From contig NZ_KE356561.1 in assembly GCF_000415985.1 (NCBI RefSeq), positions 2,388,289 through 2,452,288 on the forward strand: a stretch of 64,000 nt of DNA. The letters are read 5' to 3'. Below the pieces are notes generated by a model. It was given only the letters and a program-made list of their open reading frames with translations. It did not search any database and had not been told where the DNA came from. Below are positions 18,785 to 27,891 of this stretch, piece after piece. Positions within the stretch are counted from its first letter, which is position 1, and the number at the start of each line of letters is the position of its first letter. The position numbers and the translations under genes were made by a program. The stretch comes from Haloquadratum walsbyi J07HQW2 (GTDB taxonomy: Archaea; Halobacteriota; Halobacteria; Halobacteriales; Haloferacaceae).

Positions 18785-19051
18785 TGGACGCCTTCTGAAA
18801 CTGCTCATATCGATTTATTTTGCTTTCATCGGCTGGTGATTGAGCTTGCTGTGGGCAAACATAGCATCATCTGTTTCAATCACAGTTGTTGGGATTCCAG
18901 TTACGATTTGGATGCTCAACCGACCGCCACACGTTGCATCAGTATATCGGTTTTACAAGTAAGTAGCCTGAAAAACACTACAATCAGATATTCGCAACTA
19001 GTTACATACGAAAACGGACCGGTGATTCAAGATGAGCCCTTTTGTATTCGA

Positions 19052-19527
19052 TTAGGTGCGTTGTTTGTCAATTTCGGTGTCGACATCGTGCTGGTGGGCT
19101 CGTGTATCAATTTGGTCGTCGAGCTCTTCGAGTAACGTCAGCAGAAACCCAAGTCCGCCTTTGACCTTCGGATCGGTGAGCTTCCGCGTTGCCCCAATCG
19201 GTCCTACTGGGTCCGGTGGCTCAGACGTGTCACTAACTGCGGCGGTAAGCAACTCGAGATTTCGGACTGCCTCAGGTCACCAGCCGCGCTGTCGAGTAGC
19301 TCGCCGGCATGGACGAGGGCTCGTGTTGTCGATTGAACCATATCCTCATCGACAGCCTCGGATACAAGCGAAACGACATTTGCCGCAGCTGCGAGATCGT
19401 CTAACGTTCCGCTCTCCTGGAGGGTTATCACCGTTTCAACTGCGTCCTGTACTGCTTCGTCGTTCGGATCAAGTTGTTGACTCATGGTATCACGCAAGTC
19501 CTCGCGCTGTGAGCCAGTAACTCTCAT
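19052..19527 (-). pseudogene. Frameshifted DUF1641-family protein
   Basis: Starts at ATG 19527, directly after the stop of the sulfide:quinone reductase remnant. The first frame reads through VETVITLQESGTLDDLAA and LLDSAAGD. The second frame resumes with VRNLELLTAAVSDTSEPP and runs to 19052 (GLGFLLTLLEELDDQ). Near 19275 the bases GGTGACCTGAGGCA would restore the frame if one C were added (GAC-CCT-GAG-GCA). The family is a helical protein often found next to sulfide:quinone or FAD oxidoreductases, and in that role its function is unknown. The intact length would be about 158 residues. Confidence 0.72.
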
Positions 19528-20632
19528 TTAGGTCAGTTTCGCCCAGTGAACAAATTCAGTTTCGTCGCGAATCACCGGTTCGGCATCATACTGGAAACTC
19601 ATGTGTGAGCCGGTATCAGTGCCCGCCTGAATGAAACAGATCGAATCGCCATTGAAAATTGTCTGGGGAGTATTTGCCCGAGCTAGTGCAGCTACACGGT
19701 CGACAATCGTACCGGCTGTATAATGGGCAACACTGCCAGCCTTACTCGTCGGGATGTTCGTCACATCGCCGGCGCCAAAGACATCATCAGCATGGTCGGA
19801 TTCAAACGTGTGTTTGTCAACCTCCATCCACGTCTCCCCGAGACCAGATTCCGCGATGAGCGGGCTCGGCTTGAATTCCGGGACCCCGACTAGCAGATCG
19901 TAGGATAATCGCTTGCCATCCTCAGTGTGGATCACCTTGGCATCGGCATTAACTGATGCAAAATTAAAGTCGATGTGGGTTGTAATATTTCGGTCAGCAA
20001 ACCACGGTCCGATCCATTCGTCGACGGCATCAACACTATGTAGCTGTGGGATCGGATACGTATAAATGATCTCAACATCTTCACCATTGTCGAGCTCCCG
20101 GAAGCGGGCGTCAGTCATCGTCGTGAATTCGATTGGGACAGCTGGACAGACGTGTGGCATTCCAACGACCGAGAGCACGAGCCGACCTGACTCAAACGTT
20201 GACAGTTCATCGCGGAGAGACATGGCGGCATCAGGGTCATAGAAATGATGACCATTGCCGTCCGCGCCGAATCCCGGTGTCGCCTCGATATCTGGGCTCG
20301 CACCGTGGCGATAACAAGATAGTCGTACGGAATTGAGACACTATTACTCAGTGACAGCGACTTACTAGCCGTGTTAATACCGGTAACATGATCGTAAATG
20401 ATATCGACCCGACAATCAATGGGATCAGCCAGCGGTCGGGTCGCATCCTCGGGCTCGGCTTCCCCCCACGGGATTAGAACCAAATCGATTTATGCACGTA
20501 TTCCGGCGTATCAGAGATAATCCGGATGCGTACGTCTCCGGCGGCTATCTCACGGTGGAGTTCTGTTTGAAGCTGGTTCGCGGTCACTGTTCCACCGATT
20601 CCAGCGCCGATGATGACGATTTCTTGAGTCAT
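19528..20632 (-). pseudogene. Sulfide:quinone oxidoreductase-like FAD protein, broken by two frameshifts
   Basis: Minus strand from ATG 20632. The first frame holds the FAD-binding motif IVIIGAGIGGTVTANQL and ends after EYVHKSIW. A frame change near 20480 leads into LIPWGEAEPEDATRPLAD and IPYDYLVIAT. A second change near 20304 (ACGGTGCG where ACGGGTGCG is expected) leads into GADGNGHHFYDPDAAMSLRD and on to the C-terminus. The SQR-like CPAVPIEF motif and a second FAD-contact region (DDVFGAGDVTNIPTSKAGSV) are recognisable. An intact enzyme would oxidise sulfide and pass electrons to menaquinone at the membrane. Both lesions look like single-base losses. Composition looks a little richer in GC than the flanks. 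Confidence 0.8.
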
Positions 20633-21136
20633 TGTGATGTCCCCCATCGACGGGGTGAATAGTGGATATTCGCCTGTGACCGCTCGAGTGGCTGTTGGCA
20701 GGATATTGACCACACATGTGCTATGTAGTGTAGTTTCAGAACATGTGTCAGTCCCCGTAGGATCTCGCTGGCAATCATAGTATGTTGTTTTCGTATCATA
20801 CGCGATAGTACATAAAAATGTACATATTTCACAAGTCTATGAAGATAAACGGCACCGGATAGCGCACCACCTAGAATATAGGATGCACAATCACTATACT
20901 AGATTCGGCTGAAATAGACACTTGCGTTTGCTCTTTCAACCGCCGGTAATCCAATCCTGTAGTACTTTTATAATATATATGACTAATGCAGTGTTGATTG
21001 AGTTGCATAATCAGTGAATTAATGATGGCGGCAACACGGGACTCCTCGCTCGAATTTGACGAAGTAAATATCAGTGAAAAAACATTTATGAGAGATATCC
21101 AATGAAGTTAATGGGGTATAAATATATATTATTTGT
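20633..21136. other. Intergenic region between SQR remnant and NAD kinase gene
   Basis: About 500 AT-rich bases separating divergent units. A TATATATT tract at about 21123-21130 lies close upstream of the 21137 start. In-frame TAA at 21119 fixes that start. No other supported feature. Confidence 0.5.
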
Positions 21137-22831
21137 ATGCATGGGAGACGCCTTGCTACTCTTGATGAGATTGTTGGACTAGCAGCACCAGAAAGCACCA
21201 AGATAATCAATATGGTCGAATCATGGGCTAAATCTAATGATATTGGATTGACAGTTCTTGATGTTGGCGCGGACATAACTAACGAGCACATTGAGCGAGA
21301 GAAAACAACGCTTGGAGTTTCTATTGGCGGTGATGGAACGTTTCTAGAAGCCGCTCGTTCATTTGCTCCATTCCAGATTCCACTGATGGGGATCAATTCT
21401 GGGACATTAGCATTTTTAGCCCGTGTTGAGCCACTCGATGTGGAAGATGCATTGACTGCTGTCTATCGTGGACGAGGCTCTATCAACGCGCGACAGCAGT
21501 ATGAGGTCACTGCCGGGGATATCAATACGACAGGTATCAATGAAATGTTCTTACAAAAGCACCCGCCAGAAGACCGCTATGGAACAAAGGTCGGATCACT
21601 GCACGTATTTGTCGATGAGGAATACGTTGGTGAATACTTTGGCAGTGGGCTGATTGTCTCGACCCCAACCGGGAGCACCGGACGAGCATACTCGAATGGC
21701 GGTCCAGTTCATTATCCACAAAACAACCGAACGCTACAAATAATTCCACATGAGACAATCAGCGCGGCAGTTGACCCAATAGTCGTCAGTCAAGATTCAG
21801 AGATTGATATTGTTCTGGATAGTGATTTTGATATAGATATTGACGGCGGGCGACAGTTTGAACGACTCGAATCAAACACTGTTGTTCATATCTCTGGTGC
21901 AGATCAGCCGGTTCAGACCGTCCGTACACCGTATGATGATGCATTTATTACTGCGATGGTCGACAAACTTGACTGGGGACTTCGAACCGTTGACAACGAC
22001 GGTCCCAAATCAGCACTTGAGGGTGACGTCGGATCGTCTGATTTCAAAGAGCGTGCTTCACGTGTCGCTAAAGAAGCTGCTCGGTCTGCTGGTGAGCCGC
22101 TTCAAGAACTTCATGGACAAGTTGAAGATGTCCAATACAAGACTGACAAATCAGATATTGTTACCGAGGCAGACTATCAAGCGAATGACATCATCGAAAC
22201 GGCAATCAATAGTGAATTTCCTGATCACGTTGTGCAGTCTGAGGAAAACAATCAAACTGCTCCTACGGATGGATATGCATGGATCATTGATCCGCTTGAT
22301 GGGACTGGAAACTTCGCTCACGGAAACCCAAACTACTCGATCTCAATTGCACTGTTGAAAGATCGAGAACCAGTCGTTGGTGTTGTGTATGCACCAGAAT
22401 CTGATGATATGTTCCACGCTATCGACGGAAGAGGCGCATATCAAAATGATCACGAAATAAAACCAACATCAAGAAGTCAACTTGATGAAAGCATGTTGCT
22501 ATCTGGATACGACCCCAGCGGAGAGTTCCTGCAAGCGTTCTATCACGAGACACAAGGTGTCCGTCGACTAGGAAGTGCTGCGCTCAATCTTGCATACGTC
22601 GCATCAGGAAGTGCCGATGCAGCTTGGGAACATGATACACGCCCATGGGATGTTGCAGCTGGACTTTGCCTTCTCCGAGAAGTCGGTGGGAAGACAACAG
22701 ACCAACATGGGTCATCATATGAATTAACATTCAATTCGACTGATGAGCGAACACCATTACTCACGAGCAATGGCTCGGTTCACGAACAACTTACCTCGCA
22801 TATCGAAGCCTCTGAGTTAATGTCTGAATAA
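21137..22831 (+). CDS. Bifunctional NAD kinase / inositol monophosphatase-family phosphatase
   Basis: 564 residues, two domains. Residues 1-290 are NAD kinase: the GGDGTFLEAARSF motif near 63, INSGTLAFLARVEP near 92, and VSTPTGSTGRAYSNGGP near 175. Residues about 300-564 are an IMPase-type metal phosphatase: DKSDIVTEADYQAND near 337, the metal-binding motif WIIDPLDGTGNFAHG near 381, and WDVAAGLCLLREVGG near 504. A similar fused arrangement is known in archaea, where the phosphatase part acts on NADP. The protein may therefore both make and degrade NADP(H), or the second half may act on inositol or fructose phosphates. An in-frame TAA at 21119 fixes the start. It stands alone and is monocistronic. 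Confidence 0.9.
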   Translation: MHGRRLATLDEIVGLAAPESTKIINMVESWAKSNDIGLTVLDVGADITNEHIEREKTTLGVSIGGDGTFLEAARSFAPFQIPLMGINSGTLAFLARVEPLDVEDALTAVYRGRGSINARQQYEVTAGDINTTGINEMFLQKHPPEDRYGTKVGSLHVFVDEEYVGEYFGSGLIVSTPTGSTGRAYSNGGPVHYPQNNRTLQIIPHETISAAVDPIVVSQDSEIDIVLDSDFDIDIDGGRQFERLESNTVVHISGADQPVQTVRTPYDDAFITAMVDKLDWGLRTVDNDGPKSALEGDVGSSDFKERASRVAKEAARSAGEPLQELHGQVEDVQYKTDKSDIVTEADYQANDIIETAINSEFPDHVVQSEENNQTAPTDGYAWIIDPLDGTGNFAHGNPNYSISIALLKDREPVVGVVYAPESDDMFHAIDGRGAYQNDHEIKPTSRSQLDESMLLSGYDPSGEFLQAFYHETQGVRRLGSAALNLAYVASGSADAAWEHDTRPWDVAAGLCLLREVGGKTTDQHGSSYELTFNSTDERTPLLTSNGSVHEQLTSHIEASELMSE

Positions 22832-23167
22832 GCCCATCTATACTGTATAATATTAGCTCACAAGCAAATGTCAGTGCTTGAGGTTCAAATCTGGCGATAA
22901 TTTCAAAATTGATCGCGATGCTACCGGTCCATGAGCTATTAATTTCAGCCGTAAGATAATATATAAGATTTTGTTAACTCTGGCTCTGAGCGCAGTGACA
23001 CTACCAATGAAGTAATCAATGAGACGGACCGCCGGTCAGCTATCCCTGAGTGTGTCTCTGATTCCCGATTGGAAGATCATCTTCAAAATCCACAGCAGAA
23101 TCATTGATCCACTCAACTGTTCAGATTTTATCATCGATCGCTTCTCTGAGGGAGTTATCTCAACTGA
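22832..23167. other. Convergent intergenic region
   Basis: About 335 bases between the convergent NAD kinase and purT genes. A few short frames but no convincing gene. T-rich runs after both stops could serve termination. Nothing else is supported. Confidence 0.4.
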
Positions 23168-24373
23168 TTAGGCCTTATCATCAATGACACCAATGCAGTC
23201 AACAGCTTCTGAAGCTCGCTTACGTGCCGTATCTATGTCAGCAGCGGTTGCGACGGCGGCACCCATTCGTCGACCAGCGTATGCCTCAGGCTTCCCAAAC
23301 AGTCGCATGTCAACCTCAGATACTGATACTGCCTCATCAACCCCGGTAAACGCAGGTCGTGTGAGTGATTCATCGACAACCACTGCCGCGCTTGCGCCTG
23401 GGCGCTCAACAGCGACCTCAGGTACCGGAAGACCGAGAATGGCACGTAAATGAAGGTCGAATTGACTCACCCGTTGAGAAACCAACGTTACCAACCCAGT
23501 GTCATGTGGTCGTGGCGAAAGTTCACTAAAAATCACATCTCCATCTTGTACGAAGAACTCAATGCCAAAGATACCGTGCCCACCAAGTCCATCAGTCACC
23601 TCCCGAGCCATTCGCTGTGCGGTCGCTAGTTGCTCACTTGTTAATGGATGTGGTTGCCAACTTGTTCGATAGTCGCCATTTTGCTGTGTATGTCCGACTG
23701 GCGGACAGAATGTTGTTCCGTCATTATGTCTCACTGTCAGAAGTGTAAACTCGGAGTCAAACTCGACGAGTTCCTCGATAATGACACGACCGGTATCTGA
23801 TCGTGACCCCGCCCGAGCGGTTTCCCAACCATCATTGATCTCTTTACTCTCACGTACGGTTGATTGACCCTTCCCTGATGATGACATTGTGGGCTTTACA
23901 ACCACAGGTATCCCAATATCCGCAACGGCTTCGCGGTATGTGTCATGATCATCAGCGAAGGCATACTCACTTGTTGCAACACCAACCTCCTCAGCAGTGA
24001 ACTCACGGATCCACTGACGATCCATTGTCAATCGAGTCGCTTGCGCTGTCGGTGCAACATCATAACCCTGTTCTTCTAATCGCTCAAGCTCATCGGTCGC
24101 GATAGCCTCAATTTCCGGAATAATGACTGCAGGCTCCTCCTGCTGGACGATCCTTCGGACTGCAGTTGCGTCGGTCATATCAACAGTGTAGCTCCGGTGT
24201 GCAGCTTGCATCGCTGGTGCGTGCTCATATCTGTCGACAGCAACTGTCTCTAGCCCGAGTTGTTGAGCTGCAAAAATAACCTCCTTTCCAAGCTCTCCAC
24301 TTCCAAGTAGCAGCAATGTCGTTGCATTTGGACTCTCTGGTGTCCCTATCCGATGCCCATGGGCGGGTGACAT
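23168..24373 (-). CDS. purT: Formate-dependent phosphoribosylglycinamide formyltransferase (GART 2)
   Basis: 401 residues from ATG 24373; a GTG at 24427 directly after the upstream stop would add 18 poorly conserved residues. ATP-grasp fold throughout: LLLLGSGELGKEVIFAAQ at the N-terminus, VAVDRYEHAPAMQAAHRS, IIPEIEAIATDELERLEEQG, the ATP-binding VVVKPTMSSSGKGQS, then CPPVGHTQQNGDYRTSWQP and SELSPRPHDTGLVTL. The enzyme makes formyl-GAR from GAR, formate and ATP in purine synthesis. The segments match bacterial PurT closely. It lies 54 bases downstream of an EamA transporter on the same strand and may be co-transcribed with it. Confidence 0.95.
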   Translation of the reverse strand: MSPAHGHRIGTPESPNATTLLLLGSGELGKEVIFAAQQLGLETVAVDRYEHAPAMQAAHRSYTVDMTDATAVRRIVQQEEPAVIIPEIEAIATDELERLEEQGYDVAPTAQATRLTMDRQWIREFTAEEVGVATSEYAFADDHDTYREAVADIGIPVVVKPTMSSSGKGQSTVRESKEINDGWETARAGSRSDTGRVIIEELVEFDSEFTLLTVRHNDGTTFCPPVGHTQQNGDYRTSWQPHPLTSEQLATAQRMAREVTDGLGGHGIFGIEFFVQDGDVIFSELSPRPHDTGLVTLVSQRVSQFDLHLRAILGLPVPEVAVERPGASAAVVVDESLTRPAFTGVDEAVSVSEVDMRLFGKPEAYAGRRMGAAVATAADIDTARKRASEAVDCIGVIDDKA

Positions 24374-24427
24374 ACTAAACGCTCGGGCAGTAGTGATAAA
24401 AATGCCCCGGGAAGCGAAATTAATCAC

Positions 24428-25321
24428 TCAGCCACTGACACCAAGTCCCACCCCAAGAGCGATGAGTACCGCTCCAACGGCACGTCGTCGAAGATGACCC
24501 TCTTTCAGCCCAATACTACTTATAATAACAACTAAAATGATACTCGCTCGAAATAAAATCGAGGCCTGGGTCGCACTTGGGGCTGCACCGAAGGTAAACA
24601 GCGTTGCTGCAAGCCCGCCGAATTGTAACACGCCAAGAACGCCTTTATCACCCCGATAGAGCGCCAGAAGCTGCCTCCGTTGAGATGCTTCATGAACAAC
24701 ACCAGCCCGCCACAATCGACCTGCACTCCCGATTCCCACAAATAATACGATGATCGCCGAAACATAAACTGGATTAATAGTTGCAGTGGCGATGCCGTCA
24801 AGTGTGGATGTTATACCGAAAATAAAGTTCACCGAGACTGCTAATACGACTGCTGTCGTATCCGAACCGTGCAAAACGCTCTGCAGTGTATTTTGTTCGG
24901 AATTTACTATTGCGGCCCCAAACGCACTCAAAACAGCTCCAGCAATCACAAATGGTGTGATAGAAGTGTCACGCAAGACCGGTTCGACTAGTGATGTGAT
25001 GATTGGTGATAATGATGTTAGTGGGATAATAACGGATGCATCCTCTCGTGAGAGCGCCGCAAATATCATGAATGCACCAATGACATTCAATACCCCTGTC
25101 AGTACCATTGCGACAGTACTTCGTGGTGTCCCTGTGAATCCATATTGCAATGCGGTCCATCCAATCACTGGCAGAAACAATCCAAGCGCAACGGTATCCC
25201 TGACAAACAACACTTCAGACTCAGAGGCGTCGGCAAGCAATTGCTTTTGATACGGACTCATAACTGCCCGAGCACAGACAGCGACTATACCAGTCAAGAC
25301 CCACGTAGGAACCGAAATCAT
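24428..25321 (-). CDS. EamA/DMT-family membrane transporter
   Basis: 297 residues with about ten hydrophobic helices in two repeated halves, as in drug/metabolite transporters. The first half contains YQKQLLADASESEVLFVRD and ASVIIPLTSLSPIITSLVEP, the second half PSATQASILFRASIILVVII, the usual EamA positions. The C-terminus is GAVLIALGVGLGVSG. It probably exports or imports a small metabolite; substrate unknown. It is followed on the same strand by purT after 54 bases, so an operon is possible. Confidence 0.85.
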   Translation of the reverse strand: MISVPTWVLTGIVAVCARAVMSPYQKQLLADASESEVLFVRDTVALGLFLPVIGWTALQYGFTGTPRSTVAMVLTGVLNVIGAFMIFAALSREDASVIIPLTSLSPIITSLVEPVLRDTSITPFVIAGAVLSAFGAAIVNSEQNTLQSVLHGSDTTAVVLAVSVNFIFGITSTLDGIATATINPVYVSAIIVLFVGIGSAGRLWRAGVVHEASQRRQLLALYRGDKGVLGVLQFGGLAATLFTFGAAPSATQASILFRASIILVVIISSIGLKEGHLRRRAVGAVLIALGVGLGVSG

Positions 25322-25610
25322 GAGTACAGATTAATCGCACTTGACAACAGCACTGCAAGAGCCAGTTGCGTTGTATATTAATTAGACCACAGCGGGTTGA
25401 GTGTCGCCGTATCGATATTGACATGCATATTTCAGAGTAAAACACGAATACAAATATTGTGTCAATATTCGATGAAAGAGAGCTCAAAGTCTCTTGACGG
25501 GAAATATCAGCAATGTCTGATTGATGGAGTCGAAAGTATCCTTCTCCAAGATGGCGTATCAGTAACCCTGGAATATGTTTACGAAACGAACCCGAGCAGG
25601 TTGGAACAGT

Positions 25611-26426
25611 TCACTCAGTTACTGCAACATCAATCTCACCCGTCCGCTCAGCCGCATATCCAAGAAGTGTATCGTGCCCGTCTGCAGACATAAGCACTGG
25701 ATAAAATTCTGAGTCAGCTATGAGCGATTTCCCTGCTTCGGTTGTTGCATACTCTATGCCTGAAGCCACTTGCTCAAAGTTATTAGCGTGTACGCGGTAT
25801 CTTTCTCCTGGAGTCTTTTCAATCGCATCTTGAACCTGATAATGCGTCGTTGGAGTTACCTCAGCTTCTTCGGGAAGGACATTCATGACGCGGAGATATG
25901 CAATTAGACATCTATAGGCGTTCTCAGCCGCAGCTTCAGAGCCTTGATAACCAGCTTCGACATTGACAAATCCTGATAGATTCACGCTTCGTCCCGTCAC
26001 ATATCCAGAAAAATCAGCTGCATGATCAAGCGGCAATGCCTGCATAATCGTTGCTTTTTGTGCTGTTAAATTCGCGAGTGTTCCAAACGGCTGATCAAAT
26101 GAAACTGTTGAATGAAATCCGAGCGTTACACAGTCTTTAATCTCCTGGTAGAGATCAGACGCCAGGCGCTCTTCATATATCTCACTCTCTGGATCACCAG
26201 GAAATAGTCTATTGAGGTCAGCCTCGGTGTATCGCACATTTCTCTCAAGCGCACGCTCATTTGCAATAATAAATTTAACCCGTCGTTGAACGCTGTTTGT
26301 TATGTTTCCTGAGCAGAATCGCTCAACTGCTCGCACACCACAGGGCTCATCGCCATGGACACCACCGACCACAGCGACTGTAGGCGTCTTATCTCCATCT
26401 TCAGGACCGAGCGTATGAACTCGCAT
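25611..26426 (-). CDS. Succinylglutamate desuccinylase/aspartoacylase-family zinc hydrolase
   Basis: 271 residues from ATG 26426 (MRVHTLGPEDGDKTPTVAVV). The zinc-binding motif GGVHGDEPCGVRAVERF near residue 20 and the substrate motif YTEADLNRLFPGD near 65 are characteristic of the AspA/AstE branch of M14 carboxypeptidases. The third zinc ligand is probably in LGFHSTVSF near 100. The C-terminal half has the usual small beta domain. It should deacylate an N-acylated amino acid or a similar amide. Next to its start lies a TnpB remnant on the opposite strand. Confidence 0.85.
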   Translation of the reverse strand: MRVHTLGPEDGDKTPTVAVVGGVHGDEPCGVRAVERFCSGNITNSVQRRVKFIIANERALERNVRYTEADLNRLFPGDPESEIYEERLASDLYQEIKDCVTLGFHSTVSFDQPFGTLANLTAQKATIMQALPLDHAADFSGYVTGRSVNLSGFVNVEAGYQGSEAAAENAYRCLIAYLRVMNVLPEEAEVTPTTHYQVQDAIEKTPGERYRVHANNFEQVASGIEYATTEAGKSLIADSEFYPVLMSADGHDTLLGYAAERTGEIDVAVTE

Positions 26427-26469
26427 ACGTGATAATAGTAGAGCCAACATACAAAACGACATACTGCCT

Positions 26470-26917
26470 CAGACACTCGCCCGTGAATCATATCAGCGGC
26501 GGCAAGAAGTTCCAACGATGGGTGTTTAACGCGCTTCAATTGCAAGTCGGGCACAAAGCGGAACGGGCTCGGGCTGGCATCGTGGTTGAGACCGTTGAGC
26601 CAGCGTATACGAGCCAGCAATGCTCAAAATGCGGATGCACGCTTGAAGAAAACCGCGCCGACCAGCAGTGTGAGTGCTTGGACTGCAGGTACACGACGAA
26701 CGCGGATTATAATGTGGAGAAGAACATTACTCGGAAGTTATCGGTGACACTCCAGCAAGGGCAGAAGTCCGTTGCTGGAGGGGCGTCCTGTCAGGACGCC
26801 CTGAAGTCGGGGATTGTGACCGTGACTGCGAGTAGAGTGGTATCCGATACGTTCGTCTCGGCATCGGTAGGTCGAGAGTCCACCACCAAGCCCACGGCTG
26901 CAGCCGTGGGTAACTGA
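26470..26917 (+). pseudogene. Remnant of IS200/IS605-type TnpB (C-terminal part)
   Basis: The recognisable part begins near 26490 with GGKKFQRWVFNALQLQVGHK. It carries VVETVEPAYTSQQCSKCGCT, the second zinc-ribbon half CECLDCRYTTNADYN with the last RuvC Asp, and VEKNI. It is therefore the C-terminal zinc ribbon plus final RuvC motif of TnpB; the N-terminal RuvC-I/II domains are absent. The frame then continues through an unusual tail to 26917, ending at a perfect palindrome (26891-26910). The remnant cannot be a functional nuclease. It abuts the start of the AspA-like gene, so the left part of the element was probably deleted. Confidence 0.8.
26891..26910 (+). repeat. 20-bp perfect palindrome at TnpB element right end
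   Basis: CCCACGGCTGCAGCCGTGGG is a perfect inverted repeat at the 3' end of the tnpB remnant. Subterminal hairpins of this kind mark the right ends of IS200/IS605-family elements, and they also lie where the TnpB-associated omega RNA ends. Confidence 0.75.
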
Positions 26918-27128
26918 CAACACACGTACTGTTGTTTCTCCCAACTGTTGAACAAGTGTCTTTCGCGCTCTCATCGTGACACTGAGCGACCGCTAACCAG
27001 TTCGAACGCGAAAAATTGTAATGTCGGATTTATTACAACAGATTCATATTTGATAGAAATCACATATGCAGTTATCATCCAAACATCACTGCCAGATAAC
27101 TGATATTCATAGCCCGAATATGACTGCT

Positions 27129-27875
27129 ATGGCTGATATCAATCTCACGCCAACGTTAGATGGACGGACTGCATTGGTAACTGGTTCGGCAAAACGTGTC
27201 GGACGCGAGGTGCTCCTTGCACTTGCGGATGCGGGTGCTGATGTTGCTGTTCATTATCGTCAAAGCGCTGATGCAGCGGCAACAACTGCTGAAACTGCGC
27301 GTGAGCATGATGTTGCGGCGACAACTGTGCAGGCAGATATAACGGTCCCAAGTGAGGTAGATGAGATGATTGCAAGCTGTGAAACAGAGCTGGGCACGAT
27401 TGACATATTAATAAACGCTGTTGGACCACTCCCTCAAGGACGGTGGGATGAACTCTCAGTTGTGGAATGGCGTCGTACGATTGAGGGCTGTCTGTATGGT
27501 ACGTATCTCTGTACACGAGCAGTTCTTCCGACAATGCGAGATAACCAATGGGGTCGAGTCATTAATTTTGGTGTTGCTGATGCCCGTGATGATCGCGCTG
27601 TTCCAATGAACTTTCCTTACTTTGCGGCGAAAAAATCTGTCTTGCTCTTTACACGGACAGTTGCGTATGACACACAGGATGACGGAATCACCGTCAACGC
27701 TGTATCACCTTTTGCAGTTGAGAATACTGTCGTTGACGTCGGTGATTATCCGCGTGGTCGTCCAGCCCGATTTGATGACGTAATTGCACCGATACTATTC
27801 TTCTGCACCGATGCGGCATCATATATCTCTGGACAAAACATCGCAATCGATGGCGGTCGGTTACAGGAGGCATAA
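27129..27875 (+). CDS. SDR-family oxidoreductase, pteridine reductase-like
   Basis: 248 residues from ATG 27129 (an ATG at 27120 adds three residues). The cofactor motif is ALVTGSAKRVGREVLLAL; the TGxxxRxG form is typical of pteridine reductases and FolM. NAVGPLPQGRW follows, and the catalytic YFAAKKSVLL gives Tyr-x3-Lys near residue 163. TVNAVSPFAVENTVVDVG and the C-terminal SGQNIAIDGGRL complete an SDR of normal length. It may reduce a pterin or a ketoacyl-type substrate. It sits 16 bases before the convergent prenyltransferase gene and shows no operon partner. Confidence 0.82.
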   Translation: MADINLTPTLDGRTALVTGSAKRVGREVLLALADAGADVAVHYRQSADAAATTAETAREHDVAATTVQADITVPSEVDEMIASCETELGTIDILINAVGPLPQGRWDELSVVEWRRTIEGCLYGTYLCTRAVLPTMRDNQWGRVINFGVADARDDRAVPMNFPYFAAKKSVLLFTRTVAYDTQDDGITVNAVSPFAVENTVVDVGDYPRGRPARFDDVIAPILFFCTDAASYISGQNIAIDGGRLQEA

Positions 27876-27891
27876 CTCTATATTATCTCAA

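Noticed and set aside
18836-19135. 99-codon frame between the SDR and DUF1641 remnants
   Set aside because: Composition is Cys/Ser/Ile-rich, and it overlaps the DUF1641 remnant in antisense.
25397-25693. 98-codon plus-strand frame upstream of the AspA-like gene
   Set aside because: It overlaps the end of the AspA-like gene antisense and looks non-acidic with no motif.
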